64,000 nt of DNA, from contig NZ_LT996886.1 in assembly GCF_900343145.1 (NCBI RefSeq), forward strand, positions 2,666,001-2,730,000. Reading direction: 5' to 3'. This document shows, one piece after another, positions 9,018 through 19,293 of the stretch. The DNA is from Tessaracoccus timonensis. GTDB lineage: Bacteria > Actinomycetota > Actinomycetes > Propionibacteriales > Propionibacteriaceae. Position 1 is the stretch's first letter; every line of letters starts with the position of its first letter. Position numbers and translations under genes: made by a program. The notes below the pieces were generated by a model that saw only the letters and a list, made by a program, of their open reading frames with translations, was not told the DNA's origin and did not search any database.

Positions 9018-12000
9018 TCACTTAAGGCGAACCGCGTGCATGGCTTTGCGGATTCTCTTGGCAGATACTGGCACCGACGTGCGCAACTGCTGGGCAAACA
9101 CACTCACTCTGAACTCCTCCAGTAGGAACGCAATCTCCTCTACCTCGGGCCGCAGCGGGCCCGGCGGTTCTGCGTCGGTGAGGGCTGCGTACTCGTCCTC
9201 GAGCACTTCAATCTGCAATGCCTCGCGCGCGTCGCGAGCAGGATTTGCTAGCGCCGACTGCACGCGGACCGCCGCCGCCTCGCAGTACCGCGGTAGATGG
9301 TGGAGCCATGGGTCGGGCGTGAACGACAGGAAATTGGTGAACAGCAGGTTGTCGAGCTGTGTCGTAACGTCGACGCGTACGGGGTGGTCGTCGGGCAACG
9401 ACGCCAGTGCGAGTCGGGTTCTGGTGGCGGCAGTGAGGGACTCGGCCGCGATCGACACCACCTTCTGGGTACGCTCCGCCTGGTCTTGACGCACCTTCAC
9501 CGCCACCCGTTCGAACGTCTCGCGGTCGCGCACCGCGAGGGCGGGGCCGTGCTCCTCGGCGAGCTGCTCGCTCGCTTTGAGCCATGCATCGGCGAGCAGG
9601 TCAGGAACGCTCGAATAGGGAGAATCAGCCAGGGCAAGCTTCTCTGTCCTCGTGAGATGCGCTACCACCCACTTCGTGGGGTTGGGGTTCACGAGAGTGA
9701 GGAGCCGACGCAACCCTTGTACGTGCGCCCTCTCGGCTTTGTCCTTGGTATCCGCGACGGTAACCCCCACCGTCGTGCCTTCATCTGCGAGCGACGGATA
9801 CCCGGTCACGCCCTTACCCAGGCTGGTGGTCGTGGGGATCGGCGGGAACACCCACGACGTCGCCCCCGACTGGGCGATCCCGTCGGCCGCCTGGGTAAGC
9901 TTCTTCGCCACCTTCTGGGAGAGCTTCGTCTGCAGCTGTTCGAGATCGTCGCCACGAGCAATCTCCTTGCCATCGTCGGTGATGACGAACGTCGGTTTGA
10001 GGTGGCTGGGAATAGAATCGACGCGCCACGCATCGGCGTCGACGGGGACACGTGTGAGCGTGGTGAGCGCGCGCCCGAGGGTGTGGGTGATACTCCCCTG
10101 CCCCAGCTCCTTGCGCTGCTCGAGCAGTTCGAGGGCGCGACGGGCGAAGTCGGGCGCGGGTACGAAATTCGTGCGGATCTGTTTGGGCAACGAGCGGATC
10201 AGTTCCGTCGCCAGCTCCTGACGCAGCCCCGGCACAAGCCACGAGAACGGCTCTGGAGCCAGCCCGGCGAGCTGTTCCATACGGATGGTGATGGTTGCCC
10301 CATCGTCTTGGCGTCCGGGTTGGAAGACATACCGCACCGGGAGCTTCGTCGGCCCGACGGTGAACTGCTCGGGAAAATCTGATGGCTTGAGGTTAGCGTC
10401 GTCGGTGATGCAGTCTTCCGCGCGCAGCGTTGGCCACTGCTCCTTGGGCGTCGACCGTAGCCACTTGTCTAGCGTGGAGCCGGAGAGCACGTGTTCAGGG
10501 AGGCTGCGGTCGTAGAAGGCATACAGCGCGTCGTCGGAGATAAGGAGGTCCGGTCGGCGCATCCGGTCGGTGAGCTGCTCCGCGCGTTGGAGAGCCTTCT
10601 TGTTGGTACTGACCAGCGGGTTGCGCGTCTGCCACGATCCTTCCACCAGCGCGCTGCGAATGAAGATGTCGCGCGCCTCTGCAGGGTGGTTGCGCGCGTA
10701 GTTCGTGGTGCGCCCGGCGATGAGCGGCACCCCGAACAGCGTGACTCGCTCGCTGGCCACCACCGTCGCGGTTCGTTGCGCGAAGCGGGGCTCGGAGAGC
10801 GTCTTGGTCACGAGTGGCCCGGCGATCTGCTCAACCCACTCGGCGTTCACGCCGGCGACGGTGCGCGCCCATAGCCTGCTCGTTTCCACGAGTTCGAACG
10901 CGACAACGAGCGGCGGGGTCGCCTTGGCGAGACACGATCCTGGCTGAATCGCGAAGTGTGTGCCGCGTGCGCCAAGGTACTCCCGCAGTGGCCGACGTTT
11001 GCCGCGCTCAGGCTTGGATTTCTCCGGCTCAATGAGTCCGACGTTGGACAGCATCCCTGACAGGAGCGATTTCAACACCTCCGGCATGGCGCCTTCACTG
11101 TCGACGGGAAGTCCGAGGTCTCTCGCCACTTCCTTGAGCTGACTCACGAGTTCTTCCCATTCGCGGAAGCGCACGAAGTTGAGGAATTCATCGCGGCAGA
11201 GCCGTCGGAACTGGTTGCCGGAAAGCGCCCGGCGTTGCCTTCGCAGATAGCCCCACAGGTTGAGGAGCACCTCGAAGTCGCCACCCTCCGGAGCCTTCTT
11301 GCGCTCGTCCTCCCCGCTGTTCCAGAAGCGGCGGTGCAACTCGTCGGCTTTCTGTTGATGCTCGAGGGGGCGTTCTCGGATGTCGGGGATGGTGAGGCCG
11401 GCGACGAGCACCAGCACCTGCCGGAGGCACCCGCGTCGGGCGCCCTCGATAATCATCCGCCCAAGGCGGGGATCCACGGGCATGCGCGCCAGTTGGTGGC
11501 CGATCTTGGTCAGACGCACCTGCTCGCCCCGGGCACGCTCCTTGAGCGCGCCGAGTTCTTCGAGGACGCGAATGCCGTCGTTAATTTGGCTCGTCACCGG
11601 CGCTTCGATGAACGGAAAGCGCTGAATGTCGCCCAATCCGGCCTGGGCCATGAGGAGGATCACGGTGGCGAGGTTCGTGCGCAGAATCTCGGGGTCGGAG
11701 AACTCGGGCCTGGAGAGGAAGTCTTCCTCGGAGTACAGGCGCACCGCCACGCCCGGCCCGATCCGCCCGCATCGACCTGCGCGCTGATTCGCTGAGGCCT
11801 GGCTGATGCGCTCGATGGGAAGGCGCTGCACTTTGGTGCGCGCCGAATAACGCGAGATGCGCGCGGTGCCAGCGTCGATCACGTACCGAATGCCCGGCAC
11901 GGTCACCGACGTCTCGGCAACGTTCGTCGCCAGCACGACCCGCCGTAACGAATGGGGCTGGAACACCCGCGACTGGTCGCCCGCCGACAGCCTGCCAAAC

Positions 12001-12746
12001 AGCGGCACCGTCTCCACTCCGCGCAGCCCGAGCCCGTCGACGGCTTCCTGCGCATCGCGGATTTCTCGCTCGCCGCTCAAGAACACCAGCACGTCGCCCG
12101 TCGACGATTCGCGGATGAGGTCCTGTACTGCTGCGGTGACTTGGTCGATCTCGTCCTCGCCGTCGACTGGCTCGCGGTATCGCACTTCGACGGGGTACGT
12201 GCGGCCAGACACTTCCACGACGGGGGCGTCCTCGAAATGCTCCGCAAATCGGGCGGTATCGATGGTGGCGGAGGTGACGATCACCCGCAGGTCTGGGCGT
12301 TTCGGCAGGAGCTGTTTCAGGTAGCCGAGGAGGAAGTCGATATTGAGGCTGCGTTCGTGCGCCTCGTCGATGATGATGGTGTCATAGCGGCGAAGCTGCT
12401 TGTCATGGGTGAGTTCGTTCAGCAGGATGCCATCGGTCATGAGCTTGATCCGCGTGGCCTTGCTGGCCTTATTCGTGAAGCGAACCTGGTAGCCGACGAA
12501 ATCGCCGAGTTCCTCGTCGCATTCCTGCGCGATGCGCTGCGCTACCGTGCGAGCGGCGAGGCGTCTGGGCTGGGTGTGGGCGATGCGTTGGCGCCCAGCG
12601 AGGAGACAAATCTTCGGCAGCTGGGTGGTTTTACCCGACCCGGTCTCACCCGCCACCACAACCACTTGGTGCTCCCGAATGAGCTGCGCAATGTGCTCCG
12701 CCTCGGCGGCGATGGGAAGGTCGGGCGCGACGGTGAGCGTCGTCAC
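9018..12746 (-). CDS. hrpA: ATP-dependent RNA helicase HrpA (DEAH box)
   Basis: Superfamily 2 DEAH/RHA helicase of 1242 residues, typical HrpA length. Walker A GETGSGKTTQ is near residue 35, DEAH in IIIDEAHERSLNIDFLLG near 125, SAT in VTSATIDTARF, and motif VI as QRAGRCGRIGPG. The helicase-associated region and the long C-terminal DUF3418-type domain (about residues 620-1242) follow. In other bacteria HrpA acts on mRNA or stalled ribosomes. I prefer the GTG at 12746, which forms a GTGA overlap with the Usp stop; a GTG at 12767 is also in frame. Coupling to the Usp gene is likely. Confidence 0.95.
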   Translation of the reverse strand: MTTLTVAPDLPIAAEAEHIAQLIREHQVVVVAGETGSGKTTQLPKICLLAGRQRIAHTQPRRLAARTVAQRIAQECDEELGDFVGYQVRFTNKASKATRIKLMTDGILLNELTHDKQLRRYDTIIIDEAHERSLNIDFLLGYLKQLLPKRPDLRVIVTSATIDTARFAEHFEDAPVVEVSGRTYPVEVRYREPVDGEDEIDQVTAAVQDLIRESSTGDVLVFLSGEREIRDAQEAVDGLGLRGVETVPLFGRLSAGDQSRVFQPHSLRRVVLATNVAETSVTVPGIRYVIDAGTARISRYSARTKVQRLPIERISQASANQRAGRCGRIGPGVAVRLYSEEDFLSRPEFSDPEILRTNLATVILLMAQAGLGDIQRFPFIEAPVTSQINDGIRVLEELGALKERARGEQVRLTKIGHQLARMPVDPRLGRMIIEGARRGCLRQVLVLVAGLTIPDIRERPLEHQQKADELHRRFWNSGEDERKKAPEGGDFEVLLNLWGYLRRQRRALSGNQFRRLCRDEFLNFVRFREWEELVSQLKEVARDLGLPVDSEGAMPEVLKSLLSGMLSNVGLIEPEKSKPERGKRRPLREYLGARGTHFAIQPGSCLAKATPPLVVAFELVETSRLWARTVAGVNAEWVEQIAGPLVTKTLSEPRFAQRTATVVASERVTLFGVPLIAGRTTNYARNHPAEARDIFIRSALVEGSWQTRNPLVSTNKKALQRAEQLTDRMRRPDLLISDDALYAFYDRSLPEHVLSGSTLDKWLRSTPKEQWPTLRAEDCITDDANLKPSDFPEQFTVGPTKLPVRYVFQPGRQDDGATITIRMEQLAGLAPEPFSWLVPGLRQELATELIRSLPKQIRTNFVPAPDFARRALELLEQRKELGQGSITHTLGRALTTLTRVPVDADAWRVDSIPSHLKPTFVITDDGKEIARGDDLEQLQTKLSQKVAKKLTQAADGIAQSGATSWVFPPIPTTTSLGKGVTGYPSLADEGTTVGVTVADTKDKAERAHVQGLRRLLTLVNPNPTKWVVAHLTRTEKLALADSPYSSVPDLLADAWLKASEQLAEEHGPALAVRDRETFERVAVKVRQDQAERTQKVVSIAAESLTAATRTRLALASLPDDHPVRVDVTTQLDNLLFTNFLSFTPDPWLHHLPRYCEAAAVRVQSALANPARDAREALQIEVLEDEYAALTDAEPPGPLRPEVEEIAFLLEEFRVSVFAQQLRTSVPVSAKRIRKAMHAVRLK

Positions 12747-13609
12747 GCCGCCACGTACAGCGGGCACAACGCGTGGGCCAGCAGCCCGCGCATCAGCCCA
12801 CCTACCTGCACACCCGGAATGGCTGAATCCGTGATGCCGAGCACGAGGAGGTCGTAGTTGCTCGAGCGCGAAACGAGTTCGTTGATGGGGCTATCCGCCA
12901 CGACGATGATCTCGAAGTCAACGTCGGGGTACTGCTCGGCGAGCGGTGCAGTGAGGGCTTCGATGCCACCCTTGGCGAACAGAATCTGTTGATCGAGTTC
13001 TTCGGGCGAGAGCTTGGGTCCGAAGATTCCCACCGGGGGCTGGATGACGTGCACAATTTCGAGCTTGGATTTGTGCAGCACCGCCTGCTGGAACCCGGCC
13101 TCGAGGGTGGATTTCGAACCGGGGTTGGTATTGACGGCGACTCCGATGGTCTTCTTGTCCCCCACCTCATCGGGGTTGGCCGCTGAGGAAATCACGACGA
13201 CGGGGCACGCCGCGCTGGTCACGACGGCCACCGAGGTGGAGCCGACGAACATGCGTTCCAGCCCGGATGCGGCGCGCCGCCCGAGCACGAGGAGGGATGC
13301 GACTTCCGACAAGCGTGTCAGCACGCCACCTGGGGAGCCCATGATGACTTCCGTCCGAACACGCTCCTCCGGCAGCCCAGCCTCAAAGGCGCGCTGTCTG
13401 GCTACGTCGTTGGCATTCACACCCGCTTCGTGCAGCACCTCGGGGTCGTACACCACGCCCCAGGCGCCGGCCATAAGTGTGTCGTCGACGGCGTTGGCAA
13501 GCAGGAGCTCTGCTCCGGTGAGCAGCGCGATACCAGCGCCGTATCGCACGGCGCGCAGCGCGTCGTCGCTGCCGTCGACACCGACGACGATGAGGTCATG
13601 TTCACTCAT
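12743..13609 (-). CDS. Tandem universal stress protein (UspA family)
   Basis: A 288-residue protein with two Usp domains (about 1-145 and 150-288). Domain 1 begins IVVGVDGSDDALRAV and ends with the ATP-binding G-2x-G-9x-G-S pattern in LGRRAASGLERMFVGS. Domain 2 begins IGVAVNTNPGSK, but its ATP loop (LGITDSAIPGVQVGGLMRG) is degenerate, so only domain 1 is predicted to bind nucleotide. The ATG at 13609 has GGAGA six bases upstream. It overlaps the upstream flavoprotein gene by 8 bp and hrpA by 4 bp, forming a three-gene operon. The role is probably stress or dormancy related. Confidence 0.9.
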   Translation of the reverse strand: MSEHDLIVVGVDGSDDALRAVRYGAGIALLTGAELLLANAVDDTLMAGAWGVVYDPEVLHEAGVNANDVARQRAFEAGLPEERVRTEVIMGSPGGVLTRLSEVASLLVLGRRAASGLERMFVGSTSVAVVTSAACPVVVISSAANPDEVGDKKTIGVAVNTNPGSKSTLEAGFQQAVLHKSKLEIVHVIQPPVGIFGPKLSPEELDQQILFAKGGIEALTAPLAEQYPDVDFEIIVVADSPINELVSRSSNYDLLVLGITDSAIPGVQVGGLMRGLLAHALCPLYVAA

Positions 13610-14009
13610 GGTGGTCTCCGATCTTCTTTCCGGATATGGCGCGCCCAGACAGGCCGCGTTCGGTGATCATGATGCCGAGCGTGCGTCCATCGGCAAGCCA
13701 GCTGGAGGGCACGGCATCGCGTGGGGCGGGCCCCGTGGTGCCGCGCACGAGCACACTCCAGCCGTTGGCTACTTCGTCGTCGATGTAGTCAACCTGAAAG
13801 GCCACCTCAACGCCTTCCACGAGTGTCGAGAGCGACGATGTGGGGCTGGTGTGAAACACCACGTGGCCGTCAATCAGCCGGAAATTCACCGGCACGATGG
13901 TGATCCCATCGCTGGCGTGCCACGCGATGTGCCCATATTCGATCTCTTCGAGAAGCGCCCTGCACTCGGCCTCGGAGATCTCAGAGAAGTACGCGCCGTC
14001 TGAGTCCAT
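13602..14009 (-). CDS. Pyridoxamine 5'-phosphate oxidase-like split-barrel protein
   Basis: A 135-residue protein with the FMN-binding split-barrel pattern: the helical start SEISEAECRALLEEIEYGHIAWH, then IVPVNFRLIDGHVVFHT and VAFQVDYIDDEVANGWSV. This family binds FMN, F420 or heme and often sits beside usp genes in actinobacteria, as here. The substrate is unknown. I chose the ATG at 14009 because a TACAGT -10 hexamer ends seven bases before it, which suggests a leaderless mRNA; a GTG at 14018 lacks any such support. It overlaps the Usp gene by 8 bp. Confidence 0.85.
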   Translation of the reverse strand: MDSDGAYFSEISEAECRALLEEIEYGHIAWHASDGITIVPVNFRLIDGHVVFHTSPTSSLSTLVEGVEVAFQVDYIDDEVANGWSVLVRGTTGPAPRDAVPSSWLADGRTLGIMITERGLSGRAISGKKIGDHHE

Positions 14010-14016
14010 AGCGTCC

Positions 14017-14022
14017 ACTGTA
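14017..14022 (-). promoter_or_regulatory. -10 hexamer for leaderless start of the split-barrel gene
   Basis: TACAGT on the minus strand, 7 nt before the ATG at 14009. This places transcription start at or next to the start codon. Confidence 0.6.
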
Positions 14023-14026
14023 ACGG

Positions 14027-14932
14027 TTATGCACTGGGGAAGGTCGTGCGTCCTCCCAGCTTGTCGGCAAGATCGTCGTCAATCATGTCCGCAACCTGGC
14101 TGATGACACTGAGGACCTGCCGCAGATGCGCAGGCACGAAAGGCCTAGCCAGCACGGATGCTTGGACGTACACGCGGTCTTTGTGCAGCGCGAATCGCCC
14201 GTAGCGCAGCTCCACGTTGAGATCGTTGAGCACCTCGCAAGCGCGGGAGCGTCCGGATACGTCGTGCACCAGCGGGGAGAAGACGACGATCTCGTCCGCG
14301 TCGGGAGTGGAGCGGAGGAAAATCATGGCGGAGCCCATGCGGATGGCCACGTCCCCGTCAGGATCACGCATGGGCGGATGGCCCAGGATCTGGCGGAGCT
14401 GGTCATCGACGAGCCTGTCCAGGTCGGCACGATCTGCTGGCACGATCGCCACGTCCTCCGGGCCTGCCGGCGGACGCGGCTGGTCTTGCCAGCTCTCGGT
14501 TCCGCGAAGAATCTCTTGGAGATGGTCTGGTTCGAGGAATACGGGGTGAATGACGTCGAAGATTTCCTGCAGGGTGCCGGTGGTGAGCGCGGCGAGCGAC
14601 AGCGTGTCCTCCTGATCGCACGACGCGTGGTAGCGCGGGTGTTGTTCGTCGGGTTCCTGCCACCCCAGTTGCAGCAGGGTTGGCTTCTCTTCTTCCGAGG
14701 GGTCGGGGTGCCCCGGCGCCGTGACGCCGCGGAGAATGACGGCAGTGATGTGCGGTCCGTCGGCGGAGAAGCGGATGGCTGGCACGTCGTTGTCGACGAT
14801 TCCCCGCGCCACCGCGATGGTGAGGTCCGACGAGTCATCCATCACGGAAAGCACCTCACCGAGGTTGTTCGTGAACGACTCCCATGCGCCTGATGTGGCA
14901 CCGTCGATGTCAAAGTCTTCGAGTTCCATCAT
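14027..14932 (-). CDS. YbjN-like protein of unknown function
   Basis: A 301-residue acidic soluble protein without signal peptide or membrane segment. The C-terminal half (about 175-300) resembles the YbjN/type III chaperone-like fold: MIFLRSTPDADEIVVFSPL, then a charged helix (EVLNDLNVELRYGRFALHKD) and VYVQASVLARPFVPAHLRQV. The N-terminal half looks like a divergent copy of the same fold. Actinobacterial proteins of this type have no agreed function. Two consecutive ATG codons start the gene; GGAAGG lies seven bases before the first. It stops 18 bp before the split-barrel gene starts. Confidence 0.75.
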   Translation of the reverse strand: MMELEDFDIDGATSGAWESFTNNLGEVLSVMDDSSDLTIAVARGIVDNDVPAIRFSADGPHITAVILRGVTAPGHPDPSEEEKPTLLQLGWQEPDEQHPRYHASCDQEDTLSLAALTTGTLQEIFDVIHPVFLEPDHLQEILRGTESWQDQPRPPAGPEDVAIVPADRADLDRLVDDQLRQILGHPPMRDPDGDVAIRMGSAMIFLRSTPDADEIVVFSPLVHDVSGRSRACEVLNDLNVELRYGRFALHKDRVYVQASVLARPFVPAHLRQVLSVISQVADMIDDDLADKLGGRTTFPSA

Positions 14933-15066
14933 TCAGCTACCTTCCTGCCACTCCAACCTAGCAGTGAGTCTCGTGGTGGCTTGGCGTCGCAACGATACAA
15001 TTCGCGAGGCGCTACTGCCCGGCAGGCAAGGGGCGTGAATCCACGAACGGAATTGAGGTGAGACGC

Positions 15067-16194
15067 ATGGCCGAAGGCAAAGTCCGTTTGGGGCTGTTCG
15101 GACGAGGGAAGCGCAGTGCTCCTTCGCAGGCACCAAGCGATGTTCACGCCGAGCAAACCGCTAGCAACCCGGTCGACTGCATCGTCGATGCAGGCATCTA
15201 TGTCGATGGACGACGCGTCGCCACCCCCACCACCGTCGACGAGGCCTCCCGCGCGTTGAACGACACCCCCGGCGGCTTCGCCTGGATCGGCCTTCACCGC
15301 CCCGACGCCCCTGCAATGGAGACCCTCGCCCAGCAGTTTGCACTGAACGAGCTTGCTGTGGAGGACACCATCGTCGCCCACCAGCGCCCCAAGTTGGAGC
15401 GGTACGACGACACGCTGTTTCTGGTACTTCGCGCCGCCCACTACGTCGATGCGACCGAGTCGGTGGAGTTCGGCGAAATCCATGCGTTCGTGGGCGAGCG
15501 CTTCGTCATCACCGTGCGCCATGCGGACACCCCCGAGCTCAAGCCTGTGCGCCAGGAACTCGAGGCCAATCCGGAAATCCTCCAACAAGGGCCGAGCATC
15601 GTCTTGATGCGTCTGCTCGACGTTGTCGTCGATCAGTACATGCCCGTCGTATACGGGATCGACAATGACATCGACGAGATCGACGCCCAGGTATTCACCG
15701 GACACAGCGGCGTCTCGAAACGTATCTACCAGCTCACTCGCGAGGTGATTGATTTCCAGCGTACCGTGCGTCCCGTCGGGGCCGTCATCACGACGCTGCG
15801 TCACGACCGCGTGTTCTACCGTGCCGACGACACCATGCGGCAGCAACTGCGCGACATCGAAGATCACATCATCGCCGTCAACGAGCGCGTTGAATCCATG
15901 CGGGACGCGCTCGTCGGGGTGCTGAACCTCCACCTGGCATTGCAAGCCCAGGTGAGTAATGAGGAGATGGCCAAGATGAGCGAAGCCTCCCTCAAGCAGG
16001 CCGAGGATGCGCGGCGCATCGCCGCATGGGCGGGCGTGTTGTTCGTCCCCACCCTTGTGACGGGCATCTACGGGATGAACTTCAGCAACATGCCGGAGTT
16101 GCACTGGGAAGCTGGCTACCCGTTCTCCTTCGCTGTCATGGTTGTTGCAGCCTTTATCATGTGGGTCGTTTTCAAGATCCAGAAGTGGCTCTAG
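15067..16194 (+). CDS. corA: Magnesium/cobalt transporter CorA
   Basis: CorA-family Mg2+ channel of 375 residues, functioning as a membrane pentamer. A long cytoplasmic domain (about 1-310) precedes two C-terminal membrane helices: [22 protein letters not shown] and [19 protein letters not shown]. The signature YGMNF after TM1 and the basic end FKIQKWL are as expected. GAGGTG five bases before the ATG at 15067 fixes the start. Its TAG stop and that of convergent ilvD share one CTAG. Confidence 0.94.
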   Translation: MAEGKVRLGLFGRGKRSAPSQAPSDVHAEQTASNPVDCIVDAGIYVDGRRVATPTTVDEASRALNDTPGGFAWIGLHRPDAPAMETLAQQFALNELAVEDTIVAHQRPKLERYDDTLFLVLRAAHYVDATESVEFGEIHAFVGERFVITVRHADTPELKPVRQELEANPEILQQGPSIVLMRLLDVVVDQYMPVVYGIDNDIDEIDAQVFTGHSGVSKRIYQLTREVIDFQRTVRPVGAVITTLRHDRVFYRADDTMRQQLRDIEDHIIAVNERVESMRDALVGVLNLHLALQAQVSNEEMAKMSEASLKQAEDARRIAAWAGVLFVPTLVTGIYGMNFSNMPELHWEAGYPFSFAVMVVAAFIMWVVFKIQKWL

Positions 16195-18041
16195 TCGAAC
16201 GCGTCGAAGCGTCGCGCGGCGCCCTTATCAGCAGACTGTGCCAGCGCACCGTAGATACGCAGCGCGCGTGACACCTGACGCTGCCTGTGCTTAGGACGCC
16301 AACCCGCGGCGTCGGCCTTGCGTCGTCGTTCCGCGAGCTCTTCGTCGTCGACCTCGAGCTGGATCGTACGGTTCGGTATCGAGACGGTGATGCGGTCGCC
16401 GTCCTCGACGAGACCGATGGTGCCACCTGCCGCCGCCTCGGGTGACACGTGTCCAATCGACAGACCCGACGAGCCGCCCGAGAAGCGTCCGTCGGTGATG
16501 AGCGCGCACTTCGGACCGAGCCCCACGCCCTTAAGGTACGACGTCGGGTACAGCATCTCCTGCATCCCCGGCCCACCGCGGGGGCCCTCGTACCGCACGA
16601 CGACGAAGTCGCCCTCCTTCACACGTCCGTGGAGGATGGCGTCGACCGCTTCCTGCTCGCTCTCCGTGACGACGGCGGTGCCGCTGAACTCCCACTGCTC
16701 TTCAGGAACGCCCGCCGTCTTGACGATCGCACCGTCGGGGGAAAGGTTGCCCTTCAGCACCGCGAGGCCACCGTCGGCGGTGTAGGCGTGATCGACGCTG
16801 CGGATGCAGCCTTCCTTAGCGTCGGTGTCGAGTGATTCCCACCGGTTGTCGGTGGAGAAGGCTTCGGTGGTGCGCACTCCCCCGGGTGCGGCGTGGAACA
16901 GCTGGGTGGCCTCCGACGTCGCCTTCCCACCGCGGATGTCCCAGTCGTCGAGCCAGTGCTGGAGCGACTCGGCGTGCACGGGCCTCACGCTGTGGTCGAG
17001 CTTACCTGCCCTGTTGAGCTCGCCCAGCAGCGCGGGGATGCCACCGGCGCGGTGCACGTCTTCCATGTGGTAGCGCTCGGAGTTCGGCGCCACCTTCGCC
17101 AGGCACGGCACCTCCCGACTGATCGCGTCGATGTCGTCGAGGGTGAAATCGACGCCCGCTTCCTGCGCCGCTGCCAGCAGGTGCAGCACGGTGTTCGTCG
17201 AACCGCCCATAGCTACGTCGAGCTTCATGGCGTTGGCAAATGCGGCCTTGGTCGCCACCGACTTTGGCAGCACCGACTCGTCGTCGGCGTCGTAGTAGCG
17301 CTTCGCCAACTCGACGATCAACTCGCCGGCTCGCTCAAAGAGCGCCTTGCGGGATGCGTGAGTGGCTAGCGTCGATCCATTGCCCGGCAGCGCCAGACCG
17401 ATGGCCTCGAGCAGGCAGTTCATGGAGTTCGCGGTGAACATACCGGAACACGAGCCGCAGGTAGGGCACGCATTCGCCTCTAGCTGGGCGAGCTCGTCGT
17501 CGGAGACAGCGTCGTTGACGGCAGCTGACATCGGATGGATGAGGTTGAGGTTCGAGGTCACCGTGCCGTCATCCTTCGTCACAGCCTTGCCGGATTCCAT
17601 CGGCCCACCGGAGACGAATACCGTCGGAACGTTCAACCGCAGGGCGGCGAGGAACATGCCGGGGGTGATCTTGTCGCAGTTGGAGATGCACACCAGCGCA
17701 TCCGCGCAGTGCGCATTCACCATGTACTCAATGGAATCGGCGATGAGCTCTCGGCTGGGAAGCGAGTAGAGCATTCCACCGTGCCCCATGGCGATACCGT
17801 CATCGACCGCGATGGTGTTGAATTCTCGACCGATGCCGCCGGCGGCGCCGATCGCGTCGCTGACGAGCTGGCCCATGTTCCGCAGGTGGACGTGGCCAGG
17901 CACGAACTGGGTGAACGAGTTCGCCACGGCGACGATGGGCTTCCCGAAGTCTTCGGGTGCGACGCCCGTGGCGCGCCAAAGCGCGCGAGCCCCTGCCATG
18001 TTGCGGCCATGCGTGCTGGTTTTCGACCTCAGATCGGGCAC
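16191..18041 (-). CDS. ilvD: Dihydroxy-acid dehydratase IlvD
   Basis: Iron-sulfur enzyme that converts 2,3-dihydroxy acids to 2-oxo acids in isoleucine and valine synthesis. The 616-residue length and the start [20 protein letters not shown] are typical. Cluster cysteines lie in [11 protein letters not shown] and in [18 protein letters not shown]. The C-terminal segments [17 protein letters not shown] and [10 protein letters not shown] are the family signature. The start is GTG at 18041, with GAGGAGC six bases upstream. It appears monocistronic and ends in the CTAG shared with corA. Confidence 0.96.
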   Translation of the reverse strand: MPDLRSKTSTHGRNMAGARALWRATGVAPEDFGKPIVAVANSFTQFVPGHVHLRNMGQLVSDAIGAAGGIGREFNTIAVDDGIAMGHGGMLYSLPSRELIADSIEYMVNAHCADALVCISNCDKITPGMFLAALRLNVPTVFVSGGPMESGKAVTKDDGTVTSNLNLIHPMSAAVNDAVSDDELAQLEANACPTCGSCSGMFTANSMNCLLEAIGLALPGNGSTLATHASRKALFERAGELIVELAKRYYDADDESVLPKSVATKAAFANAMKLDVAMGGSTNTVLHLLAAAQEAGVDFTLDDIDAISREVPCLAKVAPNSERYHMEDVHRAGGIPALLGELNRAGKLDHSVRPVHAESLQHWLDDWDIRGGKATSEATQLFHAAPGGVRTTEAFSTDNRWESLDTDAKEGCIRSVDHAYTADGGLAVLKGNLSPDGAIVKTAGVPEEQWEFSGTAVVTESEQEAVDAILHGRVKEGDFVVVRYEGPRGGPGMQEMLYPTSYLKGVGLGPKCALITDGRFSGGSSGLSIGHVSPEAAAGGTIGLVEDGDRITVSIPNRTIQLEVDDEELAERRRKADAAGWRPKHRQRQVSRALRIYGALAQSADKGAARRFDAFD

Positions 18042-18125
18042 AGTTGCTCCTCGTGTGACGACGTGTTGCTGTGTGCCAGGGTAGTCGGAAGGCACCACCT
18101 AAGGCAGGCGGTGCCCACATTCGGA

Positions 18126-19292
18126 CTAGTCGACGAGAGGATCTACGCTCTGGTCGACGTTGCGGAATCGCCCATCCTCGCGTGCTTCCAGGTACTCGTT
18201 ATCTGCGGCACTGACCACTTTTCGCGCGCGCTTGGCCGTCGTGGACTCCGGTTTGCTGTATCCGGCTTCCTTGTTCTCGTCGAGGACTCTCTTATATTCC
18301 TTGTTGGCGGCAGCGTACTCTCTACTCGCTGCATCGGCGTAGTCGTCCGCTCGGTTACGGATGTTGTCAGCTACACCCTGGTCCGCATATCGGAGGTTGG
18401 GGTCCTGAGCAGTCGCGTAATCCCGATTCGCAGCCTTCTCGTAAGCGCGTGCATTACTGAAATGCTCCGAGCCCGTTGCGTTCGACTTATCCCAGCTCTT
18501 CGCGTGCTGGCTGGCCTGGTTCGCCCGTTTGCTTGCGCTCGCGCTCATGCTCGCGAGTTTGTTACTCAATTCGCCAAGCTTGCTGCTGAGTTTCGTCCCC
18601 TTGCCCGCCAGCTTCGAGCATTTGCTGAGCAGTTTGGCGAATATTCGGGAGACTTTCGCGAACACGAAAGCAACCTTCGCAGCGGCCCACGACATGTAGG
18701 CGGCAACAGCCGTGCCAAGCGAAGGAACGGCCGCGAGTGCCGCCATGATTCCCTTACTCACCAACTCGTTGATGAGCTCCTTCAGCACGGTGATGACGAG
18801 CTCTTTCGTTGCCGCAACCACGACGCCGAACGCGTAGGTCAGGTTCGCGATGGCTTCGAAGGCCTTGGACAGCCCCTGTTGCGTGCGAATCACGAGTTCG
18901 GTGGCCGTCCGGAACGCGTCGCGCGCCATGCCCTCCCAGCTCTGCAGGGCCGGATTGACCGCGGCAACCAATGCGTTCGCTTGGTCGATGATGCCTTGCG
19001 AGGCCTCCTTGTACATATCGCCCTGTGCCCGGACCTCCTCGGGACTACCTGACACCAGCTCGATGCTCTGCTTCACCGGTGGCACGTTGGCGATAATCCA
19101 GTTGTAGATGGGGTCGAGCAGATTGCCGACAATCCACTTCACCGGATCGACGAATGCTCCCAGCAAGTCGAGACCTGCACCTACCGGCGCAGTGATGTCA
19201 CCGACAGACAGGTGTCCGTCGCCCCATTTCTCAGCAACGGATGTGTACTCGCCGAAGAACGATTTTCCCCACGGGGCTGCAAGTTCAGTCAT
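18126..19292 (-). CDS. Putative type VII (ESX)-secreted effector-like protein with WXG motif
   Basis: A 388-residue protein I do not recognise as a named family. Residues 1-150 are helical and contain WEGMARDAF, a WXG turn as in WXG100 substrates. A hydrophobic Ala/Val-rich stretch follows (about 150-230; LAAVPSLGTAVAAYMSWAAA), which could enter membranes. The last 130 residues are charged and helical, rich in Ala, Asn, Arg, Asp and Tyr. There is no Sec signal. AGGAG lies seven bases before the ATG at 19292, which is 1 bp after the stop of the upstream EspC-like gene. No ESX secretion machinery is in the window, so export is inferred from family resemblance. Confidence 0.55.
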   Translation of the reverse strand: MTELAAPWGKSFFGEYTSVAEKWGDGHLSVGDITAPVGAGLDLLGAFVDPVKWIVGNLLDPIYNWIIANVPPVKQSIELVSGSPEEVRAQGDMYKEASQGIIDQANALVAAVNPALQSWEGMARDAFRTATELVIRTQQGLSKAFEAIANLTYAFGVVVAATKELVITVLKELINELVSKGIMAALAAVPSLGTAVAAYMSWAAAKVAFVFAKVSRIFAKLLSKCSKLAGKGTKLSSKLGELSNKLASMSASASKRANQASQHAKSWDKSNATGSEHFSNARAYEKAANRDYATAQDPNLRYADQGVADNIRNRADDYADAASREYAAANKEYKRVLDENKEAGYSKPESTTAKRARKVVSAADNEYLEAREDGRFRNVDQSVDPLVD

Positions 19293-19293
19293 C

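Noticed and set aside
11952-12857. 301-residue plus-strand frame over hrpA and the usp gene
   Set aside because: Antisense to two well-identified genes; no recognisable domain.
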